A stretch of DNA of 64,000 bases from Gallionellaceae bacterium (GTDB lineage Bacteria > Pseudomonadota > Gammaproteobacteria > Burkholderiales > Gallionellaceae): NCBI GenBank assembly GCA_027448945.1, contig DAIDMQ010000002.1, positions 1-64,000 on the forward strand, read 5' to 3'. This document shows positions 35,331-47,085 of the stretch, piece by piece; positions within the stretch are counted from its first letter, which is position 1; each line of letters opens with the position of its first letter. A program made the position numbers and the translations under genes. Below the pieces are notes generated by a model. It searched no databases. It saw nothing but the letters and a program-made list of their open reading frames with translations, and was not told where the DNA came from.

Positions 35331-36737
35331 ATGCAACGCATTAAATACACAATCTTGTGTGCCGGCATGGTTCTTTCGTGTGCAGCCTTTGCGGAGGTTA
35401 TACCTGCGCAGACTCCGGGAGCTTCGGCGTCGGCGACTGCCGCTGCGGATGGGCAAGTGTTGAGTGTGGCGAAGAGGCTGATAGACACTGGCAAGGCTAG
35501 TGAGGCATATGACTTGTTGTTACCTTTGGAGTTTGAGCGGGCGGGTGATCCTGAATTTGACTACCTGTTGGGTATTGCGGCTCTGGAAAGTGACAAGCCT
35601 GACCTTGCGACGTTGGCGTTAGAGCGGGTGTTGACAGTTGCTCCTGCAAATGTCGCCGCGCGTATGGATATCGCGCGAGCATATTTTCAGTTGGGTGACA
35701 TGACGCGAGCGCGCAGTGAATTCAATGTCGCGCTACAACAGAACACCGATCCCGCAAGTCGCGCCACCATACGCAGATACCTTGGCCGGATGGATGCTGG
35801 CGGCATTGTCAAGCCAACCCGCGTGACAGGTTATGTGCAAGGCGGGCTAGGCAGAAATAGCAATGCCAATAATGCAACCAGTCAACCTGCCATCGTTATT
35901 CCATTTGCCGGTAATGCAGTGGCCACATTGGATCCAACTAACGTCAAGACTTCTGCCAACTATTACGATGCGGCTGCGGGTGTAAACGTCGTCCATAATC
36001 TGGACAAAGCTTGGGGTGTGTATGGCGGTGCTGACTTGAGTCAACGCGGGTATAACAAACTGGGTAATTTTGATGCGCGATATTTGAGTGCTCATGCCGG
36101 CGTGCTTTTAGGCAAGGAGGAGGATCATTTTCGCATCGGCGTGAATGCCGGCCGATACGATCTGGGCAGGGTTAGAAATCGCGATAACACCGGCTTAGAC
36201 GCGGAATGGCGTCACATGGTAGATGCTGGCAATCAAGTGAACATCTATGCGCAAATGATGCGCTATCGTTATGCAAATCCTGCTATGCAATTGAATGATT
36301 TTAACCAGCAGCTGGCCGGGGTCGCGTGGCAACATGCTTATGATGATAGTGGTTCGGCGGTGTCTTTGAGTATTTACCATGGTAGAGAAGGTGAAGCGTC
36401 TAAGCTTGTCAATACGGCCACCTTGGCGACAGGGCGCACAGATGGCGCTAAATTATTCAACGGGGTGCGCATGGCGGCGCAGATGGCTTATGCGGATGAT
36501 TTGATGTTGTCCCTAAGCGGCGGTGGGCTAGCAGGCAGCTACAGCCGTACCAACCCATACTTCCTTGTGCAGCGTTATGACAAGCAGGCCGATATGACGT
36601 TGGCTGCCGATTGGCATTATGCTCAACTTTGGACTTTGCGTCCCCAACTGAGCTATGTGTATAACAAATCCAACATTGTCATCTATCGTTTCAATCGTTT
36701 CGATGCAGGCGTTGTATTGCGTCGTGATTTCAAATAG
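35331..36737 (+). CDS. Outer-membrane TPR/beta-barrel protein (SlaM/DUF560-like)
   Basis: 468 residues; strong RBS GGAGG 4 bases before the ATG. Signal peptide to about residue 21 (AAFA). Residues 40-150 hold TPR repeats (AYDLLLPLEFERAGDPEFDY, then LERVLTVAPANVAARMDIAR); the rest is a beta-barrel with alternating aromatic strands ending RFNRFDAGVVLRRDFK, with the terminal aromatic/F-x signal. This is the layout of surface lipoprotein assembly modifiers and related barrels. Its FecR partner is 17 bases downstream; no substrate gene is visible. Confidence 0.8.
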   Translation: MQRIKYTILCAGMVLSCAAFAEVIPAQTPGASASATAAADGQVLSVAKRLIDTGKASEAYDLLLPLEFERAGDPEFDYLLGIAALESDKPDLATLALERVLTVAPANVAARMDIARAYFQLGDMTRARSEFNVALQQNTDPASRATIRRYLGRMDAGGIVKPTRVTGYVQGGLGRNSNANNATSQPAIVIPFAGNAVATLDPTNVKTSANYYDAAAGVNVVHNLDKAWGVYGGADLSQRGYNKLGNFDARYLSAHAGVLLGKEEDHFRIGVNAGRYDLGRVRNRDNTGLDAEWRHMVDAGNQVNIYAQMMRYRYANPAMQLNDFNQQLAGVAWQHAYDDSGSAVSLSIYHGREGEASKLVNTATLATGRTDGAKLFNGVRMAAQMAYADDLMLSLSGGGLAGSYSRTNPYFLVQRYDKQADMTLAADWHYAQLWTLRPQLSYVYNKSNIVIYRFNRFDAGVVLRRDFK

Positions 36738-36754
36738 TCAGCGAGAGGTGTGAT

Positions 36755-37609
36755 ATGAGTATCCAGAAAACCACAGTGCTATTTTTAATGAGCTTATTTA
36801 TGTTGGTATGCAGTTCGATCAGCTATGCAGAGATTGCGGGGCGTGTGCAATTCGTCAATGGCGAGGTGCAAGTCACTTCTCTTGCGGGACAGGTAAAGCG
36901 CATTCATAAGGGAGATGCAGTCAACGAGGGCGATACCATCGCGTCGGCTCAAGCCGCAAGCGCTCAGATACGGATGCGTGACGGTGGCATGCTCGCAGTA
37001 CGCGCAGACACACAGTTCAAGATCGATGGTTACCATTTCAATGGCCTGCAGGACGGTAGTGAACACAGTTTTTTCTCATTGTTCAAAGGCGGTTTCCGCG
37101 CGATTACCGGACTAATAGGCAAGCTGAATAAGGCCAACTATCGCATCGAAACACCAGCAACCACCATCGGGATACGCGGAACTGATCACGAAGTCTTCGT
37201 GGTGTTGGCGAATACGCCGATGGCTAAACTCGTACCAGTTGGGACCTATGACCGTGTGAATGTCGGTGAGACCAGTATGAGTAATGCAGCGGGTACGATT
37301 TTCGTCTTGCCAAATCAAATGGGTTTTGCCGCCGCACCAGACCGGATGCCCGAGATCAGGCCTATAGAGCAAAACCTGTATGCCGCGCAAGCTAATGCCG
37401 GTGGCTCACCTAGTGTCGTCCAACTGCGCCCAAGTGTGGTGGACAGTACATTGACGACTATGGACGTCAATGTGCCTATTACACTGCCTGAAACGACGGT
37501 GATACCACTGAAGCCGATCACGGCGATCACAGGCACGCCAGTGCCAGTAGGAGGGCCTGTACAGACCGCTCCAGGACCGAACAATCCAGTTTCTATCATA
37601 ACCTTCTAA
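36755..37609 (+). CDS. FecR-domain periplasmic protein
   Basis: 284 residues with AGAGG before the ATG. Signal peptide to about residue 25, then a FecR domain (about 30-160; VNEGDTIASAQAASAQIRMR, LAVRADTQFKIDGYHF, TTIGIRGTDHEVFV). Pro-rich C-terminus (PITAITGTPVPVGG). FecR proteins act in signalling, but many such periplasmic FecR proteins with an outer-membrane TPR-barrel partner are thought to take part in surface protein display. The TPR-barrel gene is directly upstream and probably co-transcribed. Confidence 0.85.
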   Translation: MSIQKTTVLFLMSLFMLVCSSISYAEIAGRVQFVNGEVQVTSLAGQVKRIHKGDAVNEGDTIASAQAASAQIRMRDGGMLAVRADTQFKIDGYHFNGLQDGSEHSFFSLFKGGFRAITGLIGKLNKANYRIETPATTIGIRGTDHEVFVVLANTPMAKLVPVGTYDRVNVGETSMSNAAGTIFVLPNQMGFAAAPDRMPEIRPIEQNLYAAQANAGGSPSVVQLRPSVVDSTLTTMDVNVPITLPETTVIPLKPITAITGTPVPVGGPVQTAPGPNNPVSIITF

Positions 37610-37660
37610 CCAACGAATACCGGGGGAGCGCTCACACATCTCGCTGTCCGAGTGTGCGTC

Positions 37661-37666
37661 TATAAT
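37661..37666 (+). promoter_or_regulatory. Candidate -10 element of the nudF-like gene
   Basis: Perfect TATAAT at 37661-37666, 14 bases before the GGAG ribosome site. No clear -35 sequence; a stem (CTCACAC with GTGTGCG) sits just upstream. Confidence 0.35.
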
Positions 37667-37685
37667 CCAACCTTTTGGAGTGAAC

Positions 37686-38231
37686 ATGGATTTGACTGAG
37701 ACACGCTTGGATGGCGCCTTGGTGTATGACGGAGACTTCATACAAGTGCACAAGGATAGCGTGCGCTTACCGGATGGTGCATTGAGTACACGCGAGTACA
37801 TCAAGCATCCAGGTGCAGTAGCTGTTTTGGCGATACTGGACAATGGCAATCTGGTGATGGAGCGTCAGTATCGCTATCCACCCGAGCGTGAATTTATCGA
37901 ATTGCCTGCGGGCAAAATCGATCATGGAGAAGATATTTTGGTCACCGCCCAGCGAGAGTTGTTGGAAGAGACTGGTTATGTCGCCAAGGAGTGGATACAT
38001 CTAACTACGGCATGGCCCTGCATAGGCTATGCGGATGAGCGTATGGAGTATTTTCTGGCCAGAGGGCTGACCTTGCAAGCGCGTAAATTGGACGAGGGTG
38101 AGTTTTTGGAAGTGTTTGAGTTATCCTTGGCCGACGCAATAGACTGGATACGTGTAGGCAAGATCAATGAAAGTAAGACCATCGTTGGTCTATTCTGGTT
38201 GGAGAAATACTTGCAAGACTGGAAGCGCTAG
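37686..38231 (+). CDS. ADP-ribose pyrophosphatase-type Nudix hydrolase
   Basis: 181 residues from ATG 37686 with GGAG 5 bases upstream (37677-37680). The Nudix box reads GKIDHGEDILVTAQRELLEETGY, with preceding FIELPAGK, and the ADPRase-type context GAVAVLAILDNGNLVMERQYRYP. It is likely to hydrolyse ADP-ribose to AMP and ribose 5-phosphate. The gene stands alone before the HDOD gene. Confidence 0.88.
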   Translation: MDLTETRLDGALVYDGDFIQVHKDSVRLPDGALSTREYIKHPGAVAVLAILDNGNLVMERQYRYPPEREFIELPAGKIDHGEDILVTAQRELLEETGYVAKEWIHLTTAWPCIGYADERMEYFLARGLTLQARKLDEGEFLEVFELSLADAIDWIRVGKINESKTIVGLFWLEKYLQDWKR

Positions 38232-38352
38232 TTTGGGTGTGGCATCGGACCATCTCTGGCCAGGCTAAAGTTTCCCCTTGGGCTGCCGATAATCAGATTA
38301 TCTGTAGTCATTGCTGCCGTGATGACATGTCTTAGTTATTGGGGGAACGAAA

Positions 38353-39225
38353 ATGTCTGAACTAGATACGCCTGACACGCTTATGTCGTCTGTTGCCAAG
38401 TTGGATACCTTGCCTGCGATGCCGGCGATTGCGCAAAAATTGCTATTGTTGGACTTGGACAACGAAGCTGATGAAGCACAGTTCCTCAAGTTAATCGAGC
38501 ATGACCCGCAGATTGCAGCCAAAATTGTAGGCCTCGCCAATGCACCCGCATATGCGGTGTCGCGCAAAATATTGTCTGTTCCAGATGCAGTGAGAATATT
38601 GGGAATGTCGCGGGTCAAATCGGTGGTCTTCGGTATCGTATTGATGTCATCCCTGAACCTGGGGCCTGAAGGTAAGCTCAAGACTCAAGAGTTATGGATG
38701 CACAGTATGTCAGTCGCGGTGGCGATGAGTACCATCTCTTACGCCATGCCGGGACAGGTTCGACCAGTCGACGACCATGTGTTCCTTGCCGGTTTGCTGC
38801 ATAACATTGGGTATATGGCACTGAATTTCTTGGATCATGAGGCCAGTGACAAACTACACGAACAGTTACAGCAAGCCACGAGCCATATGCTTCTGAAAAT
38901 AGAGCGTGCCTTGTTGGGTACCACGCATGCGGAGATTGGAGCGGCACTGGCGCACCACTGGAATCTGCCTGAAGAAGTCGTCACTGTAATCCGTGACCAT
39001 CACAATCTGAATGCTGGAAATATCGCAGAACATCAAATATTAGTTCGGTTGGTATATATCGCCGAGCAACTTGTCGGAGAGTTCGCTGTGAAGAAATGTA
39101 CCGAGCACACGATTACAGACAGCGAGTGGCAAGCCTTGGGAATCGATCCGGAAAAAGCAGAAGATATCTCAGCCCAGGTCTATGAAATCGCGACTCAAGC
39201 CGGACAGATGGTCGCCGCGTTTTAG
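38353..39225 (+). CDS. HDOD-domain signalling protein
   Basis: 290 residues with GGGGG 6 bases before the ATG. The HDOD domain covers about residues 15-210: LDTLPAMPAIAQKLLLLDLD, DPQIAAKIVGLANAP, RILGMSRVKSVVFGIVLM. The HD diad of true phosphodiesterases is replaced, as in all HDOD proteins, so it is not catalytic. HDOD proteins are linked to chemotaxis, motility and c-di-GMP signalling. It starts 121 bases after the Nudix gene, whose stop precedes a TTTCCCC-rich gap. Confidence 0.85.
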   Translation: MSELDTPDTLMSSVAKLDTLPAMPAIAQKLLLLDLDNEADEAQFLKLIEHDPQIAAKIVGLANAPAYAVSRKILSVPDAVRILGMSRVKSVVFGIVLMSSLNLGPEGKLKTQELWMHSMSVAVAMSTISYAMPGQVRPVDDHVFLAGLLHNIGYMALNFLDHEASDKLHEQLQQATSHMLLKIERALLGTTHAEIGAALAHHWNLPEEVVTVIRDHHNLNAGNIAEHQILVRLVYIAEQLVGEFAVKKCTEHTITDSEWQALGIDPEKAEDISAQVYEIATQAGQMVAAF

Positions 39226-39256
39226 AACCGGCGTTAACGTGGACCGCGAGGTGCGG

Positions 39257-39631
39257 TTATTTAGGTTTGCCGTGGGTGATATAGTCCTCGGCCTGTTTGT
39301 CTGCAAGTTCGATATGTGTGTGCAAACGCGCCAAAGGCCAACGGTTAAACCACGCTAGAAACTCGGCTTCACCCAGATATTCCAGTTTGTTCTTGAAACT
39401 CAGTGCATCATTGAGCAGTTCTTCGTGGCGCTCTTGGTGCCAAGCCAATTGAGGGTAGTGATGCTCCCGCATCACTTGCTCTTCGGACACCATGTGGTAG
39501 CGGGTGTAGGAAATTACATCCTCTATAAGGGCGGAGATGTCGTGCAAGCCGCGAGCCTCTTTGACACCATCTCGTAATTTATAGAGTTTGTTCAATAACT
39601 GCTGATGCTGTTCGTGCATGCCGGATTTCAT
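39257..39631 (-). CDS. Bacteriohemerythrin-like protein
   Basis: 124 residues. Iron-ligand pattern of hemerythrin: MHEQHQQL (H), SYTRYHMVSEEQ (H, E), HHYPQLAWHQERHEEL (H, H) and HTHIELAD (H, D). The family binds O2 at a di-iron site and can act as O2 sensor or carrier. Its short length suits a stand-alone domain; convergent with the HDOD gene. Confidence 0.88.
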   Translation of the reverse strand: MKSGMHEQHQQLLNKLYKLRDGVKEARGLHDISALIEDVISYTRYHMVSEEQVMREHHYPQLAWHQERHEELLNDALSFKNKLEYLGEAEFLAWFNRWPLARLHTHIELADKQAEDYITHGKPK

Positions 39632-39737
39632 TTCAACATTCCATGACTAAAGAGGGGTGTGGTGATTGGGCAATATTGCGAGTTCATAACTTAGTTGTTC
39701 TAAGTGAAAACTGCAACCATATGCTGGTAAGCAAATG

Positions 39738-39769
39738 AAAAACGGCATCCAAATCTGGATGCCGTTTTT
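39738..39769 (-). terminator. purB terminator
   Basis: Perfect 14-bp stem (AAAAACGGCATCCA) with AATC loop and T/A runs on both sides; works on both strands. 21 bases after the purB stop. Confidence 0.92.
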
Positions 39770-39789
39770 ATCCTCGACACTGGTGTGAC

Positions 39790-41214
<1,425 letters not shown>

Positions 41215-41289
41215 TCAGGATTCAGGATTCAGGAGGCAAAAGACCGTTGCACTGCATTTTTCCGACTCCTGTATTTCATATAGTTCATC

Positions 41290-42336
41290 CTAGGCCAGTG
41301 GATTGATATGCACCGTCTGTGTGGGGAAAGCAAAGTCTGCACCGTGATCGGCTACGATCTGCGCGACCTTAAACAAAATGTCCTGTTTTACACTTTGGAA
41401 TTCCATCAGTGCAGTTACCTTGGTGCTGGCGAGCAGAGAGATGTTCAGGGATGAGTCTGCAAACTGATTGAATGCGGCAACGATATTTTGTGTGTTATCG
41501 ATTCCGGGATGCTGCTCTAGCATCGCCTTGATGCTGGCGGTGAGCGCGGGCAATTTGTCTATATCGCTGTAGCGTAGACCTATCGTCTCTTGGATACGAC
41601 GATGCGACATACGCGTGACGTTCTCTACGACGATCGTTGTGAATAGAGAATTGGGTATGTACAACAATGTCATATTGATGGCGCGCAAGCTGGTTTGGCG
41701 CCAGCCTATGTGCTCTACCTTGCCTTCGATTTGTTTGTCCGGTGAGCGTATGGAGTCGCCTACATTGAAAGGCCGATCCAGATGCACCATCACACCGCCG
41801 AACAAATTGGCTAGCAGGTCTTTGGCGGCGAAGCCTACTGCAATACCGCCTATGCCGCCAAAGGCTACTAAGCCGGAGATGCTGAACCCCAAGGTTTGCA
41901 TAGCCGTTAGCAGGGCGACCACCACCACCGAAATGCGTGCAAGTTTACTCAGGCCGTTGACGGTGGTGAGATCTACGCCGCGCTCATTTTCGCGATCCTT
42001 GGCGGCTATGTTGGCGGCAATCTCGTGTATCAGTCTGAATAAGAACCAAGCGACACAGGTGATGAAGCCGATATTGCGTACCGGTGCCAGATAATCGAGT
42101 AGTTGCTCTCCTGTCTGCAGGTGCACCAGATGCAAAAAGACGGCGAGTCCGATCACCCATATCATTACGGGTAGAGGCTTGCGTGCGGCAGAGATGAGTG
42201 CGTCGTCCCAGACATTGTCGGTCTGCGCCACCAGTCTTCCTGCACGCTTAAGCATGTGATTGCCAATCAACGTCGCAATCACTGTCACTAGCAAGACGAT
42301 TAGCAGTCGTAGTATCTCGGGTGTCATGGCGCTCAT
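41290..42336 (-). CDS. MscS-family mechanosensitive channel
   Basis: 348 residues from ATG 42336, which overlaps the mnmA stop (ATGA) with GGAGG 9 bases upstream. Two helices at about residues 6-24 and 45-65, then two more, then the pore-lining helix region with [32 protein letters not shown], the family TM3 motif. C-terminal beta domain: [18 protein letters not shown] and [10 protein letters not shown]. Protects from osmotic shock. Overlap with mnmA implies co-translation. Confidence 0.9.
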   Translation of the reverse strand: MSAMTPEILRLLIVLLVTVIATLIGNHMLKRAGRLVAQTDNVWDDALISAARKPLPVMIWVIGLAVFLHLVHLQTGEQLLDYLAPVRNIGFITCVAWFLFRLIHEIAANIAAKDRENERGVDLTTVNGLSKLARISVVVVALLTAMQTLGFSISGLVAFGGIGGIAVGFAAKDLLANLFGGVMVHLDRPFNVGDSIRSPDKQIEGKVEHIGWRQTSLRAINMTLLYIPNSLFTTIVVENVTRMSHRRIQETIGLRYSDIDKLPALTASIKAMLEQHPGIDNTQNIVAAFNQFADSSLNISLLASTKVTALMEFQSVKQDILFKVAQIVADHGADFAFPTQTVHINPLA

Positions 42337-43406
42337 TTGATAATGCCTCCGCCCAAACAAATCTCGCCGTCATAAACGACTACGGATTGTCCGGGTGTGA
42401 CGGCCCATTGCGCTTCATCAAAGCTGTAATGGGTGAGTTCGCTATCGGCTAAGGAGATACGGCATCTGGCATCCTGTTGGCGATAACGAGTCTTGGCTGC
42501 GTAGCTGCGCGCCAGGTTTGCGGTTGTGCCACTAATCCAGTGCATATCCAGCACATCTAGTTCATGGGTGAGCAGGGCGGGGTGGTCGTGTCCTTGTACT
42601 ACGATCAGTCGGTTGTTCGCCATATCTTTGCCGGCCACAAACCAGGGATCGCCAGATGACTCTTTTGACCCGCCTATGCCCAGGCCTTGGCGCTGACCTA
42701 GGGTGTAGAAGGAGAGCCCCATATGTTTGCCGACCATATGGCCTTCGGGGGTGCGCATTTCACCCGGTTGCGTGGGCAGATAACGATTGAGGAATTCTCT
42801 GAAGGGGCGCTCGCCTATGAAACAGATGCCGGTACTGTCTTTCTTGGCATGGTTGGATAAGCCATGTTGTTCGGCGATGCGTCGCACTTCGGATTTTAAG
42901 ATATTGCCCAAGGGAAACCTCGCGCGGCTCAATTGTGCCTGATTCAATCTGTGCAGGAAGTAGCTTTGATCCTTGCTCGCATCACTGGCTTTGAGTAATT
43001 GAAATGTTCCGTCCACCTCGCGCACTTGCGCGTAATGGCCGGTGGCGATGGTCTCGGCACCCAGTGCGATGGCGTGATCCAAAAATGCTTTGAACTTGAT
43101 TTCGGCGTTGCACAGAATGTCGGGATTGGGCGTGCGTCCCGCTTCATATTCACGCAGGAAATAGCTGAACACACGGTCTTTGTACTCCTTGGAAAAATTC
43201 ACTGCCTCGATGGGGATGCCTATGGTATCGGCCACGGAGACAGCGTCCAGCAAGTCCCGACGTGACGAGCAGTATTCGTCATTGTCGTCGTCTTCCCAGT
43301 TCTTCATGAACAAGCCGATCACGTCATATCCTTGCTGCTTGAGCAACAAAGCGGTGACAGAGGAGTCGACCCCGCCGGACATGCCGACCACGATACGTTT
43401 ATTCAT
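42333..43406 (-). CDS. mnmA: tRNA-specific 2-thiouridylase
   Basis: 357 residues. [21 protein letters not shown] is the PP-loop; the catalytic Cys are in [10 protein letters not shown] and [10 protein letters not shown]. Makes s2U34 in tRNA-Lys, -Glu and -Gln; the product is the substrate of MnmH (25.4 kb). It overlaps nudJ by 8 bases and mscS by 4. Confidence 0.96.
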   Translation of the reverse strand: MNKRIVVGMSGGVDSSVTALLLKQQGYDVIGLFMKNWEDDDNDEYCSSRRDLLDAVSVADTIGIPIEAVNFSKEYKDRVFSYFLREYEAGRTPNPDILCNAEIKFKAFLDHAIALGAETIATGHYAQVREVDGTFQLLKASDASKDQSYFLHRLNQAQLSRARFPLGNILKSEVRRIAEQHGLSNHAKKDSTGICFIGERPFREFLNRYLPTQPGEMRTPEGHMVGKHMGLSFYTLGQRQGLGIGGSKESSGDPWFVAGKDMANNRLIVVQGHDHPALLTHELDVLDMHWISGTTANLARSYAAKTRYRQQDARCRISLADSELTHYSFDEAQWAVTPGQSVVVYDGEICLGGGIIK

Positions 43407-43851
43407 AATGAACCATTGTCTCCAATGGATAGCGTTTGCCCGCCAAATGATCCTCTATGCAACGCAAAAGGAGCGGGCTACGGTGGTGAGATTGCGTGGC
43501 GCGTATCTCATCCAATGTGAGCCACACCGTGCGCACTATGCCTGTGTCCAACTGACGATGCTCATCATGACCGGTGATCTCGCCAGCGAAGGCAAAGCGC
43601 AGATAAGTGGTATCAGATTCGGGGGCATGCCAGCGGTAGATGCCGATTAAAGCGCAAGGGGTGAAGTGGTAAGCAGACTCTTCCAACGTCTCGCGCGCGA
43701 CCGCAGTTATTAAAGATTCGTGTGCTTCAAGATGGCCGGCGGGCTGGTTGTAACGCAAGCCTTGAGCAGTCTCTTCTTCAACCAGCAAGTATCGACCATC
43801 ACGTTCTATGACAGCGGCAACAGTGACATTGGGTTTCCAGACCATATTCAT
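43399..43851 (-). CDS. nudJ: NudJ-type Nudix hydrolase
   Basis: 150 residues. [20 protein letters not shown] opens the Nudix fold; the box is [30 protein letters not shown] with REtxEE form intact. NudJ (YmfB) hydrolyses HMP-pyrophosphate and nucleoside phosphates and lies next to mnmA in E. coli also, so the order is conserved. It overlaps mnmA by 8 bases. Confidence 0.9.
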   Translation of the reverse strand: MNMVWKPNVTVAAVIERDGRYLLVEEETAQGLRYNQPAGHLEAHESLITAVARETLEESAYHFTPCALIGIYRWHAPESDTTYLRFAFAGEITGHDEHRQLDTGIVRTVWLTLDEIRATQSHHRSPLLLRCIEDHLAGKRYPLETMVHYE

Positions 43852-43877
43852 AATTTAAAGAGTAATGCGGAAATGAA

Positions 43878-43905
43878 AAAGAGGCAGGGTTGCCCCTGCC
43901 TCTTT
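43878..43905 (-). terminator. Terminator of the His/Lys-rich protein gene
   Basis: AAAGAGGCAGGG pairs with CCCTGCCTCTTT around TTGC. Flanked by A/T runs; sits between the small secreted protein gene and nudJ. Confidence 0.85.
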
Positions 43906-43920
43906 CAAAGTGTACGCGAC

Positions 43921-44112
43921 TTACTTGGCGGCGTCAGCTTTGGTGTGTTTTTTAGTGTGCTTCACATGTTTAACATGCTTGGCTTGAGCTTTGGCAGCGG
44001 GTGCGGCTACTGCAGCAGCGGGTGCAGCCTTTGTTTCAGCTTCTGCTGCAACAGCAGAGAACGTTACAGTTGCGAAAACAGCAGCGATCAATACAGACAA
44101 AATTTTGCTCAT
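43921..44112 (-). CDS. Small secreted Ala/Lys/His-rich protein
   Basis: 63 residues from ATG 44112; GGAG 6 bases upstream. Signal peptide to about residue 22 (SAVAA cleavage), then repeated Ala/Pro and KHVKHVKHTKKHTK. Cationic His/Lys tail may bind metal or nucleic acid or act in acid resistance like E. coli Asr, but no family is proven. Has its own terminator. Confidence 0.7.
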   Translation of the reverse strand: MSKILSVLIAAVFATVTFSAVAAEAETKAAPAAAVAAPAAKAQAKHVKHVKHTKKHTKADAAK

Positions 44113-44222
44113 CATGAACTCCATTCAATAAAGATTTATAAATCTTGATTCCGACACGATTGTGTCGGCTGCATTAACGCTGCTGTAACTTGTTGGGTTG
44201 ACACTATTCCAACAATTAAATT

Positions 44223-44309
44223 TGGTGCCGGGGGGGGGAATCGAACCCCCACGCCCTTTCAGGCACCGGATTTTGAGTCCGGCACGTCTACCAGTTCCAT
44301 CACCCCGGC
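44223..44309 (-). tRNA. tRNA-Leu (anticodon CAA)
   Basis: 87 bases including encoded CCA. Acceptor stem GCCGGGG with CCCCGGC, anticodon stem CCGGA/TCCGG with loop CTCAAAA, so anticodon CAA (reads TTG). The long variable arm with TGCCTGAAAGGGCGT is typical of class II tRNA-Leu. T loop TTCGATT is intact. Confidence 0.95.
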
Positions 44310-44386
44310 AAGGAGGCGCGCATTATCCATGAAACATATGTTCACATCAAGCTACAATCGCGCCTTTCTGCAAAATATTTTTTCGT

Positions 44387-45427
44387 ATGCGTACTGATGA
44401 GTTTGATTTTGAGTTGCCCGACAGCCTGATTGCCCAGCATCCACCTGAGATGCGAGGGGGGAGTCGATTGTTGCATGTACATGATGGCATACATGAGGAT
44501 AAGTATTTCGCCGACTTTTTAGCACTAGTCGAACCGGATGATGTGTTGGTGTTGAATGACACCCGCGTCATCAAAGCACGTTTGTTGGGTAGCAAAGCAA
44601 GTGGCGGCAAAGTGGAAGTGCTGGTCGAGCGCGTATTGAACGACCACGAGGTCTGGGCGCAGGTACGTGCCAGCCGTTCACCTGCGGCGGGCACGCACAT
44701 GTTGCTGGCCGAAAATATAGATGTAGTGGTTGTTGGACGCGAAGGCGAGTTCTTCCATCTGCGTTTTGATGAGTCCGAGACCGTATGGGTTTGGCTGGAG
44801 CGATATGGTCGATTGCCTTTGCCGCCCTATATCACTCATGGCGCCGATGGTGATGATGCGCAGCGCTATCAAACGGTATTCGCTCGTGCCGATGGTGCGG
44901 TGGCTGCGCCGACTGCGGGTTTGCATTTTGATGATGTCATGTTAAAAGCTTTGCGCGAAAAAGGCGTGCAGCTGACTTATGTCACTTTGCATGTGGGTGC
45001 GGGAACTTTTCAGCCAGTGCGCGCGGAGTTCGTTCATGAGCATCATATGCACAGTGAACGTTACGAGATACCGGAGGCCACCGTGGCGGCCATCGCGTAT
45101 GCACGCAAGGGCAATGGCAGGGTGATCGCGGTCGGTACGACCAGTTTGCGTGCGTTAGAGAGTGCTGCAGCTTCTGGTGCATTGGCCAGTGGCAGGGGGG
45201 AGACCAGTATCTTCATTACTCCAGGCTATCGATTCAAGGTTGTCGATGCATTGTTGACCAATTTTCATCTGCCCAAGTCCACCCTGCTGATGCTGGTTAG
45301 CGCCTTTGGTGGGGTGGCGGAGTTACGTGCTGCGTATCGGCATGCCGTGGAAAGCAAGTATCGCTTCTTCAGCTATGGCGACGCGATGCTGATAGAAAAC
45401 AAGGCAGACGCAAGACGCAAGATCTAA
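44387..45427 (+). CDS. queA: S-adenosylmethionine:tRNA ribosyltransferase-isomerase
   Basis: 346 residues. [38 protein letters not shown] and [13 protein letters not shown] are QueA signatures. Catalyses the SAM-dependent step of queuosine synthesis on tRNA, downstream of Tgt. The gene order queA-tgt-yajC-secD-secF is standard in proteobacteria. Confidence 0.97.
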   Translation: MRTDEFDFELPDSLIAQHPPEMRGGSRLLHVHDGIHEDKYFADFLALVEPDDVLVLNDTRVIKARLLGSKASGGKVEVLVERVLNDHEVWAQVRASRSPAAGTHMLLAENIDVVVVGREGEFFHLRFDESETVWVWLERYGRLPLPPYITHGADGDDAQRYQTVFARADGAVAAPTAGLHFDDVMLKALREKGVQLTYVTLHVGAGTFQPVRAEFVHEHHMHSERYEIPEATVAAIAYARKGNGRVIAVGTTSLRALESAAASGALASGRGETSIFITPGYRFKVVDALLTNFHLPKSTLLMLVSAFGGVAELRAAYRHAVESKYRFFSYGDAMLIENKADARRKI

Positions 45428-45481
45428 GAAAACAAAGATCCCCGCGTCGCGAAAAACACTAATTTACGACTTCCAGCTTAG

Positions 45482-46624
<1,143 letters not shown>

Positions 46625-46677
46625 CACATGCTTCGTGTTAGAATGCGCGGCTTTTTTCAACTTGGAGATTTAAAAGA

Positions 46678-47004
46678 ATGTTTATCAGTAATGCATATGC
46701 AGAAGGCGCAGCGGCAGCACAAGGCGGCGGTATCATGGATTTCTTGCCATTGGTCGCATTGGTTGCGGTGTTCTATTTCTTGGTATTGCGCCCGCAATCA
46801 AAGCGTGCGAAAGAGCAAAAAGTAATGATGGCAGCGCTGCAAAAAGGCGATGAAGTTGTGACTAGTTCGGGCATCGTGGGGCGTGTCACCAAAGTTCATG
46901 AAGAATATGCCAGCGTGGAAGTGGCGGAGAACGTAGAAGTGAAAGTGCAAAAGATCGCCATCCTTAACGTGTTGCCCAAGGGCTCGTTGAACTCCATCAA
47001 GTAA
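46678..47004 (+). CDS. yajC: Preprotein translocase subunit YajC
   Basis: 108 residues; GGAGA upstream. One helix (LPLVALVAVFYFLVLRPQSKR), then EGDEV-like GDEVVTSSGIVGRVTKV. Accessory to SecDF. Followed by a terminator-like hairpin. Confidence 0.96.
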   Translation: MFISNAYAEGAAAAQGGGIMDFLPLVALVAVFYFLVLRPQSKRAKEQKVMMAALQKGDEVVTSSGIVGRVTKVHEEYASVEVAENVEVKVQKIAILNVLPKGSLNSIK

Positions 47005-47017
47005 TATCTGCCATCGA

Positions 47018-47050
47018 CACTGAACCGGGGTTTCCCCGGTTCAGTGTTTT
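47018..47050 (+). terminator. Terminator-like hairpin between yajC and secD
   Basis: Stem CACTGAACCGGGG with CCCCGGTTCAGTG (13 bp) around TTT, followed by TTTT. It could limit secDF expression relative to yajC, or end the tgt-yajC transcript if secD has its own promoter. Confidence 0.75.
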
Positions 47051-47085
47051 GTGGACACGCAATATTCGTATCTTAAGAGGTCGCA

